Positions 35,551 to 47,169 of a DNA stretch of 64,000 nucleotides are shown piece after piece; positions within the stretch are counted from its first letter, which is position 1; each line of letters begins with the position of its first letter. A program made the translations under genes and the position numbers. The notes beneath the pieces are model-generated. The model was not told the origin of the DNA, did not search any database, and saw only the letters and a list, made by a program, of their open reading frames with translations. Where the stretch lies: the NCBI GenBank assembly GCA_963969595.1, contig OZ018409.1, positions 27,541,282 to 27,605,281 of the forward strand, in the 5' to 3' direction. The DNA comes from Neckera pumila (lineage: Eukaryota > Streptophyta > Bryopsida > Hypnales > Neckeraceae).

Positions 35551-37052
35551 AGCTTGGCCTCTAGGCACGGGGGGTGCACTTAGTGTATCTAATTCAAACT
35601 ACGTGCGACCAAAACTTTGTATCCCCTATATTATATCCTAAATTTAAATAAATGAAAACAAAAAAATATGAATATATTTTCCTAATTTGAAAGTTTATGT
35701 TTTGAATTATTGATATTTTTATTTGCTAATGATAATTAGTTACAAATTTTTGAAGTAAATAGATACACAGCAAAATTGAAAAATAACTTTCACACTCCTA
35801 TATTACATCCTAAAAAATTGTCTAAAAAATGAACAAAAAATTCCTAAAAATAACTCTCTATTGAAAGCCCATTTTGAGTTGAATATTGATGCAATGGTCA
35901 TCTAAATGTGTTCTCTATAAATATTTGAGTTGAAAAATATGCCATTTTAGGTTCATTTTCAACCTCTTCTAAAAATCATTCCATATTTCATTTGAGTTGG
36001 AAATTTTGGCAATAGAAACCTATAGTCATTACCAAATAATGCTCAAAATTTTAGGTTGAAATTATAGTTTATTAGAAACCACTTGTTCACATGTGATATG
36101 TAGTAGTAGAACCAAGTGCCCTCCCTGAGCCTCTAGGAGACCCTCATCATTTGCGACCCCAATAGGTGGACTCTCAATCCACAACATTAAAGCCTCTGCA
36201 AGGAAGTATCCTGGACAGTATGCTTAATACCCACAGGTTCGTGTCAAACTTGTAGCTATAGACTCCAACTTAGATGCATGGGGCTATCCAAGAATTCATT
36301 TTCCAGACTGCAAAGAGAGCACTAGGTATACTCTTAACACGATTGCAGTATGAAGCTACAAATCCTTTTACAAAAATATTAGAAAATTGAATGATTCCGT
36401 AGCCATTGACAACCTATGGAATTACATCCAAAGTAACCTAGTTGATGTATTATTATTTTGCAAAAATACAAATTTAGAGAGATGGGAACAATTAATTTAG
36501 GAAGACATCTTTGGAGACGGGCCACAATCTTGTATACGGAGGTGGAAGCTACACACTAGATGAGTTCATGTAGAAAAAAGAGGGGTACTGTCAATTATAT
36601 CTCTCAGATCAGTCAGATGGGTCAAATTAATCTCTAAATCAAAATTCCTTTTACATGGCAGAGTTCATTGATTCATATTATCTTGCATCCCTGGAGGTGA
36701 TTTAGGATTCATCAATGTATAATGGTATAAGAGTCCCATTAGTTGCATCTGCAAAGAATTTTTGTAGAAAATAACATTTGATTCTTGAGATTCCCACGTT
36801 ATGCAGATGGATTGTATTGGGAGATTTCAACATGGTTGAACAACAAAGTGATAAGTCAAGCATTTGTGGTAAGATGATGCCCGCCTAAGAATGCCTACTT
36901 TTTAACTCCCTCAAGAAATCAATCTAGATTTTCAACTATCCTTTGACTTTCCCTAGCTAGCCTAACATTTCATTGAACAATCTTTGTAGCAATGGTGCTA
37001 GAGTCATGGCCCGATTGGACAGGTTTTACATTTTCAGGATTCCTTCGCAAAT

Positions 37053-38146
37053 GGGTGATTGCAAGAATGACCTGTACTATTTGTTGCATTCTGTCACACC
37101 CTAGTTTTTGATTTTTGTTTTGGCTATAACTTCTGTGTTTTAGGTCCAAATGACTCAAAATTTATAGGAAAGCTACTTATAACCATTGTATACTTTACAT
37201 GATTTTTGAGGATTTTTCAGAAATAATTTACTATTTTTAAACAACCCCAAAAATTTCTCACAATGGTTGATTTAGGGGGTTTTAGCACCATTTAAGCTCA
37301 AAAAAATGAATTTTGAGCTGAAATTTTGAGGGGATGGTTTCTTAGTAGACCAGTAGCTATTATCTAGAGGAATTTTAAAAATACTTATTTTTATGTGGTG
37401 TAGAGGTCCACAAAGAGAGCTCCTTTCTACATTTTTTTTCAAAGATGCAAAACAATATTTTGGTGAATTTTTTGGTCAAATCTCATCACCAAAAAGTCTT
37501 CTCAAATGTTTGATTTTTATATAATTTCTCAAAAAAAAACCCTATTTTTTACAAATTAAAATGTTAAAAGTGGTGTTTTCTTCACTAGACTTTTGGACAT
37601 AGAATTCACATAGAATTCGGGTGAAGAAAATACCACTTCTAACATTTTAATTTGTAAAAAATATAATTTAAAAAATAATAATAATATATAAATCAAACAT
37701 TTGAGAAGACTTTTGGGTGATGAGATTTGACGAAAAAATTCACCAAAATATTGTTTTGCATATTTGGAAAAAATATGTAGAAAGAAGCTCTCTTTGTGGA
37801 CCTCTACACCACATAAAAATAAGTATTTTTAAAATTACTTTAGACAATAGCTACTGGTCTACTAAGAGACCATCCTCTCAAAATTTCAGCTGAAAATTCA
37901 TTTTTTTGGATTCCAATTAGTGCTAAAACCCCCTAAATCAGCCATTGTGAGAAGTTTTTGGGGCTGTTCAAAAATAGTAAATTATTTTTGAAAGATACCA
38001 AAAAATTATTTAAGGTATATAATAGTTATAAGTAGCTTCTCTGTAAATTTCAAGTCATTTGGAGCTAAAAGACAAAAGTTATGGCCAAAACAAAAAGGAA
38101 AAACTAAGGTGTGACATAATACTCTAAGTCATTCTTGCAATCACCC
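37053..38146. mobile_element. Foldback element of the GGGTGATTGCAAGAA family (1094 bp)
   Basis: The outer ends are GGGTGATTGCAAGAATGACC and agtcattcttgcaatcaccc, with TSD AAAT at 37049-37052 and 38147-38150. Inside them, a second boundary tgtcacacc (37092-37100) / ggtgtgaca (38108-38116) opens arms of about 500 bp that are inverted copies of each other almost to the centre near 37600. It interrupts the LINE between its endonuclease and polymerase parts. No coding frame. Confidence 0.88.
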
Positions 38147-39578
38147 AAATCCACAAAAAATCTTAGAATACTATATTAGAGACGACCACACCAAATCAAA
38201 TCATTGTTTAATATCCATAGCCATAGAGTTGGTGCATATTCCTCTACAACTGAGTAGATGGATTATATCTTTCCTATATTTGGACAAAGCATCATCTTAA
38301 ATACGCCAAACCTAAGAGAAGATTCCAATGAACATCCCATTCTTCACTAAATTCCAATGTATGACTTGGCTATATTGGTGCTACTGTATAAAGTGAGCTA
38401 GAAACTTTTGGGTACAAAAGAGTCCCTTTGCGCCAATCTTGAACTCAAGATTGCCCAACTACAGGACTTCCTACAGTTGATAGAACTGCAAAAACAAGTC
38501 AACTTATTTAGAACTTGTTTGGCCAACTTTGAGACCTATATGTTAGAAGGGAAGAAGTTTTGATTGTGTGCTTGCTGGCGGCTATTTGGTCATCAACCGA
38601 CCATTGAATTCTTCCAAGCAATCTGAGTGAGAATCTGAAAGACCTTGTAGACATCTTCCATTATAGGACTCCAAGATGATCAAGGCACTCTATGTCGTGA
38701 CAAGTGTGATCTAGAGCGGATGTGCACATAATTCTATACCAAACTAACCTCTCAAGAAGTCATGAGCCAAGGAAATAAGGAAAAATGAGAAGCCATCTTA
38801 TCATTTGTTATCAGCTGCTTCAGCTTTTCTATGGATCAACAACTGGATAAACCTCTAACTAATTAAAGACAAACTACACCAAACCTTGAAACAAATGGAA
38901 AAAGAATGAAATCCATACCTTGATTGATAGTGTCACTATAAAATTCTTCTTCAAATATTGGGACACAATTGGCGACAAGTATACTGAGATGGTGTAGTTA
39001 TATATTGACCAAGGCCGATTACCCCATATTCCTGACATCTAGACTTGTTGTGCTTATTTTCAAATCTATAAAGATAAACCTATCCAATTAGTGTCCTATC
39101 ACTTTACTCAATGTATCCTAGCCAAAGTTCTTTAGACTACACTACAAAGCCTTTTCATGGACGTTCTCCTTTAGGAGCCTAGTCCAATTGGTTTTCCTCC
39201 CTCTCAGATATATTTTAAATAATGTATTCCTATAATACAAAACAATGGAATGGGCTAAAGACTCCATCATGATTTTATTTTTCTCAAGCTAGACTAGACC
39301 AAAGCCTATGACGTGGTCACTTGGAACCTCTTATTCAATCCATATTACGTAGAAAGTTAACATCCCAAATTCATTCACACGTTTGATTCAATTGTTGCTA
39401 CAAAACACCTCAGCATTAGTTGCATTAAATGAAAGGGTGGTCATTATATTCCGTATTCAATAAGGAATAAAGCAAGGTTGTCTTCTAGCTTCCTACCTAT
39501 TGCATATCATTGGTGAGGCGCTGAACATGTCATTAAAAGAAGAATAGAGATTTGGGCAAATCTAAGGTATTCAATTCC

Positions 39579-39816
39579 CACTATAAGAAACCGTGTTTTT
39601 TGGGATGTTTTCACTATTTTTTGAAACGCATTTTTGTGGACATTGACTAAAATAATTCATGTTTTTATGTCAACAATGATGTTCAATAAAACATCTTAAT
39701 ATTTTATTGAACATCATTGTTGAAATAAAAACATGAGTTGTTTTAGTCAATGTCCACAAAAATGCATTTCAAAAAATAGCGAAAACATCCCAAAAAAACA
39801 CGGGTTTCTTATAGTG
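39579..39816. mobile_element. CACTA-type MITE (CACTATAAGAAA family) in the LINE polymerase region
   Basis: Ends CACTATAAGAAACCGTG and cacgggtttcttatagtg, arms paired over nearly the whole 238 bp (for example tggacattgactaaaa with ttttagtcaatgtcca). The flanking direct repeat reads TTCC on both sides (4 bases). It lies between the G-I-K-Q-G-C and Y-A-D motifs of the LINE. Confidence 0.9.
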
Positions 39817-40639
39817 TTCCAAGCATTGAAGATCAACAATTCATATCCAAATATGCAGATTAATGATCAAAGACAAAGGTCAATTAGACAAAGAGCGTTG
39901 GCTCTCTAAGGTCCTTGATTTGCCTTGCTGGAGTAGTTTGGACTCACTTGGGCTCCTCCAAGTTTTTTATTCCAAATTATAGATGCTCCATTTAGTATTT
40001 GTCCAGATACCTCTAACATCAACTAGTTCCTACAACCAAAAATCTCAAGGAAATTCAAACACTAAACTACACGAAGATTTTCTCCTGCAACTAGAGCAAA
40101 AGAGGTTAATTCAATCCTACTCTCTTTTCTTTACTACTTCATAACCATTTAAAGTGGCTCGATATATATTCTTTGTTTCCTTTGTGGTAATTTGCGGAAC
40201 TACCTATGGAGTAGCACCAATCATATATCTTGTACGAGAGTTTATTGGGATGACTGTTGCCTTCCCGAACTACTTGCGGGATTAAAACTACTTGACCTTG
40301 AAATCTCCTTCGTAGTCCTACTAGTAAAATGTGTGCTATATGCAATCAAATCAAGTATTTTGGGCGAAAAATGTTCTTGAGACATAGGAATAACTGAATG
40401 AAATTCCATCCTAGGAGTAGATACTAGTTTCCATCTCTAGCTTGGCTAATGATCCACAAATCATTAGCAACATGGGATTCTTATGTGTGGAATAAGATTA
40501 TTTTAGCATGGCAACATATGATTAAACACATTGAGGTTATTCCACCATTTCATGCAAGCGAGCAACTCTCCACCAGTCTCTAATGTTCTACTCATTTTAT
40601 AGGCTCCAATTTTAATTTTACAATTGACATAGCCCAAAA

Positions 40640-40725
40640 ATTAGCTTAGATCAATGCGCACAATATAGGAGACCTTTGGGATCTATGTAGACCTTTGGAA
40701 CCTAAAATGCGAGTTTTTTATAGTG
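40640..40725 (+). mobile_element. Possible CACTA-type MITE remnant
   Basis: Only a right-end-like sequence, aaaatgcgagttttttatagtg, is recognisable, similar to the right ends at 32170-32184 and 43335-43356. The left end is not seen. Confidence 0.3.
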
Positions 40726-41682
40726 TACACACCAAACAGTTCAAATTTGGGAAGTTCTCTCATTGTTATTCCCTTTTACAGAGACTGGTCATCATCACTA
40801 GTTTCATCTTATCTCTTAGCTTCCAACAAACTAGTTGATGCTTCTCTCCAAACAACCCAATCAAGTGCAAATCAGTGATGAAGATGGTATATCCTCCAAT
40901 ACTAGGACTCACTTCTTGATTAGATTGTTTAGAAATTTGCATTACTAGTACCAATTTGGTATGGTCCCAATTCTAGATACTCTTCCTTCCAAATCGGACA
41001 CCAAATCCGATAGTCAGTTTTTTTCTCCCAACCACAAATGGAAATGTAGTTTACAGAGGAGTTTTTTGTTAAGTATGTATACTTCAAATCAAGAAAAGTA
41101 GAAATTACTCTCCTCACCTCTTTTTGTTGATGCTATCCAATCCCTTGAATTTGACCTTGAATGATGGCAATGGAATAGTGGTGATCCATTGCTATAATAT
41201 TTGACTAATACATGGCAAAAACTCTTCACCAAGGGATGCTTACCAAAGAAGACCACATCTTCTAAGTGACTTGGTTACCTTCTAGCTTCAATTACATTAG
41301 AGTGGAGAGTAGTAAGCATTTCCAACAAAGCATTTCCACAAAAAAAAATTGTCTTCATGTGGTCTATATGGCATAATATAGTGGTTGTCAATTCATGGCA
41401 GGCACACATTGCCCTGAATATCAATATAAGGTATATTTATTGTGCCTCAAGAGCCAACAAGCCTCCTTGCATAGATTTTTTTTTTTGCCCTAAAGCCCAA
41501 GAGGTGTGGGCATATGCATAATTAATCCTTCATCACATCTATGGAGCTCCCTCAATTTTGGGACCCCAGTGCAAGATTGGTTCTACATTGTGTATATTGG
41601 ATTTCAATGTCTGCCCAACAAATTTATGGCATTAGAACTACGATATTTGGAACATTGCTTCAAATGGTTTATTTGGATTCAC

Positions 41683-42537
41683 TTAACTTCTAAAGGACCA
41701 AACGGCATTTTTTGGCAACATACTGATTTTGGGCAACTCACTACGAATGGAAATTTTATTTTATTTCTTTGAAAATTTCACACAACGAGTATCCAAGGAG
41801 TAGCTTTAAGGCCCAACAATTTTCAAAACTTTTGACTACATGGTTAAAAAGTTATTGGATGATATGTCATTTTCAATGGTCGGCGGGCAGCTCAAAAAAA
41901 TTCTGAAAAATCACTTTTAAGAAAAATAAAAATTAGATGTTCTAGTTTGCAAGCAGTTATGGATTCCCTACTCAAAAATGAACTTTGAAGTCCTTTATTT
42001 ACCTCAATTTTCAATATTTTTCAAAAAAAAATAAAAGCATAGGATGTAGATTTTTTATTACAACATTACAACCGTTGGGATTGACATTTTTCTATTCCAT
42101 AATTAAATTCTTAACAATTTTGTGTTTTGAATCATTCTCTACTTCTTTCTACAACCTATTTTTTTCCTATATGTTGTACAATTCCAAATGATTTGAAAAT
42201 TTTCAAGCATGTAGCCAACTTGATTTGAAAAATGAATCCAAAGACTAACCACCATTTTGAACATTTTTTCATTTAAATGTGACCTTGTGAAGTGTAGCTT
42301 CTTGGATTTTTGCCGGACCAAAGAAAAGTTTTTTGTCAATTAAAATGCTCATATCTTGCAATCTACAAGGTGGAAAATTCTGAAATTTTTCTACGTATTC
42401 TCAAACAAGTTTACTACAAGATCCTATGGTTACATGTGTCCAAAAATGTTTTTGTCCTAAAATTTGATACTTGAACTAGAAATGGTAGTTTTGGAGTGTT
42501 TTTGGTGAAAACGCAGTCTGTGACCTTTAGGGGTTAA
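41683..42537. mobile_element. TTAA-flanked DNA element, copy 7 (847 bp), inserted at the LINE 3' region
   Basis: The element proper is 41687-42533. Ends TTAA-CTTCTAAAGGACCAAAC and gtgacctttaggggTTAA, both TTAA intact. It belongs with copy 2 (8622-9699) in reverse orientation. Open frames inside it are Phe-rich noise. Confidence 0.8.
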
Positions 42538-43139
42538 TAGCACAATCTTTGCTCATGAACGTTGGCCAACTGCAATATGTTTGTAGGATCTGGCTAAAGT
42601 TTGACGTCATCTGGAATCACTCCCCAATGATAGCTTCTAAGGTTGGAGACATTATCATTTGGAACAAGCAAGGCCTTGTTCAAAATTTGTTTGTTTAGTT
42701 AGGCTTGTATTTTTTTCTCTTTTTCTCTCCTTTGTCCAACCTTATAGCTTAGCTGCTTTGCATTTGATGTTTTTGCGATGGATTTCCATTTGCTTCAAAA
42801 ACAAAACAAAACTACTGTTTTTTGCTATTGTGCTTAGTTACTATTATCAGATTGGTCAAATTTTCATATTTTCTTATTGGCTAAGAAAAAGAAGTTCTAA
42901 CATATTAAAGAAATCAACATTTGGATCTCAATGCAAAAGTTATGAACGATCAAAGCATTTTTTGGTAGAGGTTCTAAAATTATTTCTTTTACCTAGGTAT
43001 ATATTGATTTTGGAGATGAAACCAAAGTGATGATGGTGGTTTTGGATAAGTGGCTCATGTGGAGGTGCCCGCCTTATAACTTAGTATTTTAAAAATATTG
43101 GTTTATGGAGTTGGGAATTGCTTTGTTTTATGGCCCATT
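42538..43139. other. Possible LINE tail and dispersed repeat
   Basis: 42538-42660 may continue the LINE after the TTAA insertion, but no motif is left. 42851-43060 is the second copy of the repeat at 24494-24720. The 123-codon frame at 42659-43030 is hydrophobic, crosses this repeat and is probably chance. Confidence 0.4.
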
Positions 43140-43356
43140 CATTATAAGAAATCAGCATTTTGGGTGACAAGCCTTGATTTTTCTTGACAGATTTTAGTGG
43201 ACATCTAATGCAACAAACCTATGATTTTCGTCAACAAAAACGTTCAATATAACATCAGTGTTGACATAAAAACATGGGTTTGTTGCATTGGATGTCCACT
43301 AAAATTTGACAAGAAAAATCAAGGCTCATCACTTAAAACGCGGGTTTCTTATAGTG
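43140..43356. mobile_element. CACTA-type MITE (CACTATAAGAAA family)
   Basis: Ends cattataagaaatcagc and gcgggtttcttatagtg, TSD ATT at 43137-43139 and 43357-43359. The arms pair over long blocks (gattttagtggacatc with gatgtccactaaaat). Confidence 0.88.
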
Positions 43357-44256
43357 ATTGCCAATGCTTGTGATATGCGTCTCTTTAAGTGGATAGCTTT
43401 GATTACCTTTTCTAGCACATTGGACATCCCTATTTCAGCTCTTGTAGAGTTTTAGACAGTGACTACTTATGTCTTTGATAATAGTGTAAGATGATTCTAA
43501 AACTAGACTTCAGCACCTTCCTTGTGGGAAAAAAACATAGTAAAAATATTTTTCTATTTGTCAATATAGAATCTTATAGTTTTGTCAATACCAAAATATG
43601 ATGCCTTGGACATTGATGGTTCATTAGTATATTTTTTGCTGCATGAGGTTGTTTATTTGTAGAGTTACCCAACAACTACCCAAGTTAAGCTTTAATCAAC
43701 ATTCACTTTCTTCATTACTTCATTGACATTAATTTTAGTGAGAATGAAGAGTGGAGAGATCTTTTTTGTAATGAAATCCATTGTCTATATGAATCTTCAA
43801 AGAATATTGGATAATTTGAAGATGAGAGCTTGACTTCTCATTGTCAAAACATAGGAATTGTGTTCAATTTAGAACTTCACACCTCGTTTTGGCATAGTAG
43901 AGTAATTTTTTTCAAAAAACCTTGAACCAAGAAAAATTAGAAAATGAAAGCTAAATTTCATCTCTAGAAATTTGTTTGTGATTTTGAGCCTCTAAAAAAA
44001 AAACGGTCAAAATTCACATAGGATGTTTGAAAATGTCAAAGAAATGTCTCTTCTAACCTTATATAAACTCTGTCCATAACTTTTGATTGGAGGCTTGAAA
44101 TCTCAAACCAATTTTTGAAGATGAAATTTAAATTGATTTTCTACAATAACTTAGTTCAATTTTTTTTAAGAGTTATTCTACCATATCTAAATGAATTCTG
44201 GATTCTACGTTGATATAATTCTTGTTTTTGACTTGATTATGAGTGGTTGAGCTTTT
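43357..44256. other. AT-rich intergenic DNA, no gene seen
   Basis: No gene or element terminus is recognisable. Confidence 0.5.
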
Positions 44257-45344
44257 GGATGATTGCAAGAAACACTTCACATTTTTGGCTCAAAACAAAG
44301 TTTTTGGCCATAGAATTAGGACTGGCAATACTATGTAGTACTATGCCGTAATATGTTTCCACAGCGCTCTTGCAGATCTCAACCGTCGATTCAGTACTAT
44401 ATAGTACTATGGACTACTACAAAGTACTGCAGAAGCTACTGGAAGCAAAAAATAGCAGAAAAGGGGTCTGTGCACCTTTTTATTTTAATAATTTGAAAAC
44501 ATATAAAAAAATAAAAACAGAAAAAATCATTTTGCTAGAGAAGATTGTATTCACATTGCACCAAAAAATTAATGTAGGAAATTTTTTCCCTCTTCGTAAC
44601 CTTTGCGCAAAGGAAGGTCACTTTAACCCCATGTGGACAATTGACATGTTGCTATTTTCATAAAAATTCATTGTCGATCCTTGTAATGTTAGTAGACCTC
44701 CAACATGTCCAATTTGTGGCTTCAAATTTGCATTTTTGGGTCAAAAATAGGATTAAATCTCCCCAAAATAGCCAAAGTAGACATCCAATTGGGGGCGATT
44801 TAAAAATAGTAAACTAATTTTAGAAAATTTGAAAAAATTACTCAATGTTTGCAACTACCATGTGTAACTTCCCTCCAAATTTCACACCAAACTAGTGTGG
44901 CCTTGTGCCGTTGGCCCAATTTTCATCCTGATTTAGATATGCTTTTTTTTCTTTTATTCATGTTTTTCATATTTTTCCATCATGTATTAGAAAGTATATT
45001 GTACATATCATACTTAAATGTTTAGAAAAAGGGATTCAAAGACAATTAGCATTTGTAGAGTGGTGATTTAGAGTAGTAGACAAAAACACTCTTAAAATGA
45101 TTTCTGCTAGTTAGAAATTTATATTAAAAGTTCAGAATATACAATATTCATTGTTTTTGGTACAAGTTCAGAAAAAAGCACTTTCAATAAATGAATGGAT
45201 GTTGTCCGAGAGAGTGCTACATACAATTGTCCATGGGAGAATACTGGGGTCCGCAAATCTTTAAAAGTAAAAATTTCAAAGTAAAAATAATTTTCTAATT
45301 TTAATTTTAATTTTAAATAAAAATAACTCTAGTGTGGCCTTGTG

Positions 45345-45645
45345 CCATTGACTCAATTTTCATCCACTCCCGGTTCCACTTCTAGTTCCACTCCCAGAAG
45401 CAAGAACGCCACTAAAATCAAAATAAAAGTAAATTTCTAACTCTCGGTTCTACTCCCAGTTCCACTTCTAGAAGCAAGAACGCCACCAAAATCAAAGCAA
45501 AAGTAATTTTCTAACTCCCGGTTCCACTCCCATTTCCACTCCCAGAAGCAAGAATGCCACCAAAATCAAAGTAAAAGCAATTTTCTAACTCTCGGTCCCA
45601 CTCCCAGTAGCAAGAACGCCACCAAAATCAAAGTAAAAGTAAATT
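45345..45645. repeat. Tandem array of ~75-80 bp units (about 4 copies)
   Basis: The unit contains ctcggttccactcccagtt, then agaagcaagaacgccacc and aaaatcaaagtaaaagtaa. Units vary in length and sequence. Confidence 0.8.
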
Positions 45646-45809
45646 TTTTTTTTAATTTTTTAATCAATAAATACTTTGAAATTTAATAACTTTTGCACCA
45701 CTGCTCCAAACGCCACGAAACCAAGCCGGTGCACCCCTCCTCGGCGAGAGCTTTCCGACGGTACCAAGCACGCGGCCGGGGGACGCACGGTCAGGAAGTT
45801 GTCCACACA

Positions 45810-46109
45810 AACAAAACAAAACAAAACAAAACAAAACAAAACAAAACAAAACAAAACAAAACAAAACAAAACAAAACAAAACAAAACAAAACAAAACAAA
45901 ACAAAACAAAACAAAACAAAACAAAACAAAACAAAACAAAACAAAACAAAACAAAACAAAACAAAACAAAACAAAACAAAACAAAACAAAACAAAACAAA
46001 ACAAAACAAAACAAAACAAAACAAAACAAAACAAAACAATACAAAACAAAACAAAACAAAACAAAACAAAACAAAACAAAACAAAACAAAACAAAACAAA
46101 ACAAACAAA
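45810..46109. repeat. (ACAAA)n pentanucleotide array (~60 units)
   Basis: About 300 bases of ACAAA with a single visible variant unit (ACAAT, 46036-46040). All five long open frames over this stretch (Lys-Gln-Asn-Lys-Thr or Phe-Val-Leu-Phe-Cys repeats) are products of the array. Confidence 0.98.
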
Positions 46110-46216
46110 CTGATTTAAGGTATTGATGTACAAACGATGCAAAAGTTATGAGCAAAAAACCACCCATCTAAGGGCAAGGGGACAAAAAATAGGACAAGTG
46201 TTTCTTGCAATCACCC

Positions 46217-47103
46217 TTTTATTAATCCTAATTTACATATCCCTTATAGATTGTTTTATATCCTACCACCTCACTTGTATAACCAATTTGTCTTCTCATT
46301 TCTCTTCATGCATTCAGTGAGAAATTTGAAGCTATGAAAGAGACTCATGCATTGAGTGAGTGATTGAATTAGGGTAGAAGATCTAGATCAAGTGAACAAC
46401 AACAGTCTTCATTAGATGGATTCCAAAATGTCCATTTGTGTGCAATGAAGATATTGTAAGAGCAGACTCGATAATGGCACAACGTTCGTCTCTACACTAC
46501 TTGTCTATGAAGCTAAGGAGATGATTTTTCCTGGCCATGGCAGCGTGGATTGTCTCTCCAAGCACTGAAGCAGATCCTAATGACGTTGCTCGGATCAACC
46601 AGTGAAAAAAGTTTGCACCTCGCTCACCAGATCTGCTAGATCACGACACGAAGAACATCTCAAGCCATGTTGGACGCGCATTTGGATATGCAATGAAAGT
46701 TTTTTTTTTTCTTTCTTTGAAAGTATGTTACAGTACTGACCATGCATAAAAAGAAAACTAATTAACAAAAAATAATCGACATGGTCGACAATCGACTCGG
46801 GTTCCCTGGGCGGGTTATTGGGCTTGATGGCTTCTGAAATAATCTGGAATTCTGAGAGTTTTGATCGAAGTGATATCCGACGCCAGGTTAAAAGTGCTTC
46901 TGAAGTGCGACGCCAGGCACTTCTGAAGTGTGGCGTTCGGTGAAGAGCATGTTGACAGACTAGCTAGGTACCGTCCAGGACCGCCCCAGGGCGACGGACT
47001 GATTGTTTTCCATTTTGCTTCTCCTTTGTTTTTTAATTGACACGGTTTCTTTTTCAAAGCAAATTTAATTATAACCAGATTGCATTGCTGGCTGGTAAGC
47101 ACA

Positions 47104-47104
<1 letters not shown>
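46217..47104. other. Intergenic DNA, GC-richer towards the right, no gene recognised
   Basis: 46440-47000 is less AT-rich than the repeats to the left and contains a local repetition of tcygacgccaggyacttctgaag near 46875-46930. The 95-codon minus frame at 46815-47102 has no recognisable motif. Confidence 0.35.

Positions 47105-47169
<65 letters not shown>
47105..47169. repeat. (ATT)n microsatellite
   Basis: About 21 ATT units. Confidence 0.95.

Larger units (their letters stand above)
33200..41686 (+). pseudogene. Decayed L1-like LINE, split by nested DNA elements
   Basis: Plus-strand fragments in element order. ORF1: region ending in a CCHC zinc knuckle at 33609-33650 (Cys, Cys, His, Cys at spacing 2-4-4), preceded by Y-E-G-I-Q-L, as in plant L1 ORF1 proteins. 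ORF2 endonuclease: L-G-F-I-N-V-Y-G near 36705, W-I-V-L-G-D-F-N at 36808-36834, A-R-L-D-R-F-Y at 37009-37029. Reverse transcriptase: P-I-Q-L-V-S-Y / I-L-A-K-V-L near 39077-39130, K-A-Y-D-V-V-T-W at 39301-39324, G-I-K-Q-G-C at 39464-39481, and Y-A-D at 39852-39860, where the expected second Asp is replaced by a stop/frameshift. C-terminal part: L-P-E-L-L-A-G-L-K-L-L-D-L near 40264-40305 and a zf-RVT-like region near 41340-41510. Many stops and frameshifts, so it is non-functional. Insertions at 34182-34975, 37053-38146, 39579-39816 and 41687-42533 break it. The 5' limit is approximate and the 3' end beyond 42533 is not identified. Confidence 0.75.
44257..46216. mobile_element. GGGTGATTGCAAGAA-family DNA element (1960 bp) with satellite arrays
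   Basis: Left end GGATGATTGCAAGAAACACTT, right end aagtgtttcttgcaatcaccc, TSD TTTT on both sides (44253-44256 and 46217-46220). It carries a ~75-bp tandem array and a ~300-bp ACAAA array. Part of the interior near 44760-44880 resembles the foldback arms at 37200-37300. No transposase frame. Confidence 0.75.

Noticed and set aside
42659..43030. 123-codon hydrophobic frame
   Set aside because: It crosses a dispersed repeat shared with 24494-24720 that is not open there, and has no recognisable motif.
45345..45645. CRISPR-like spaced repeats
   Set aside because: The units are directly adjacent tandem copies with variation, in a plant nuclear context, without uniform repeats and unique spacers.
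45660..46167. Five open frames of 105-167 codons on both strands
   Set aside because: They are generated by the ACAAA pentanucleotide array, which is open in every frame; the products are pure five-residue repeats.
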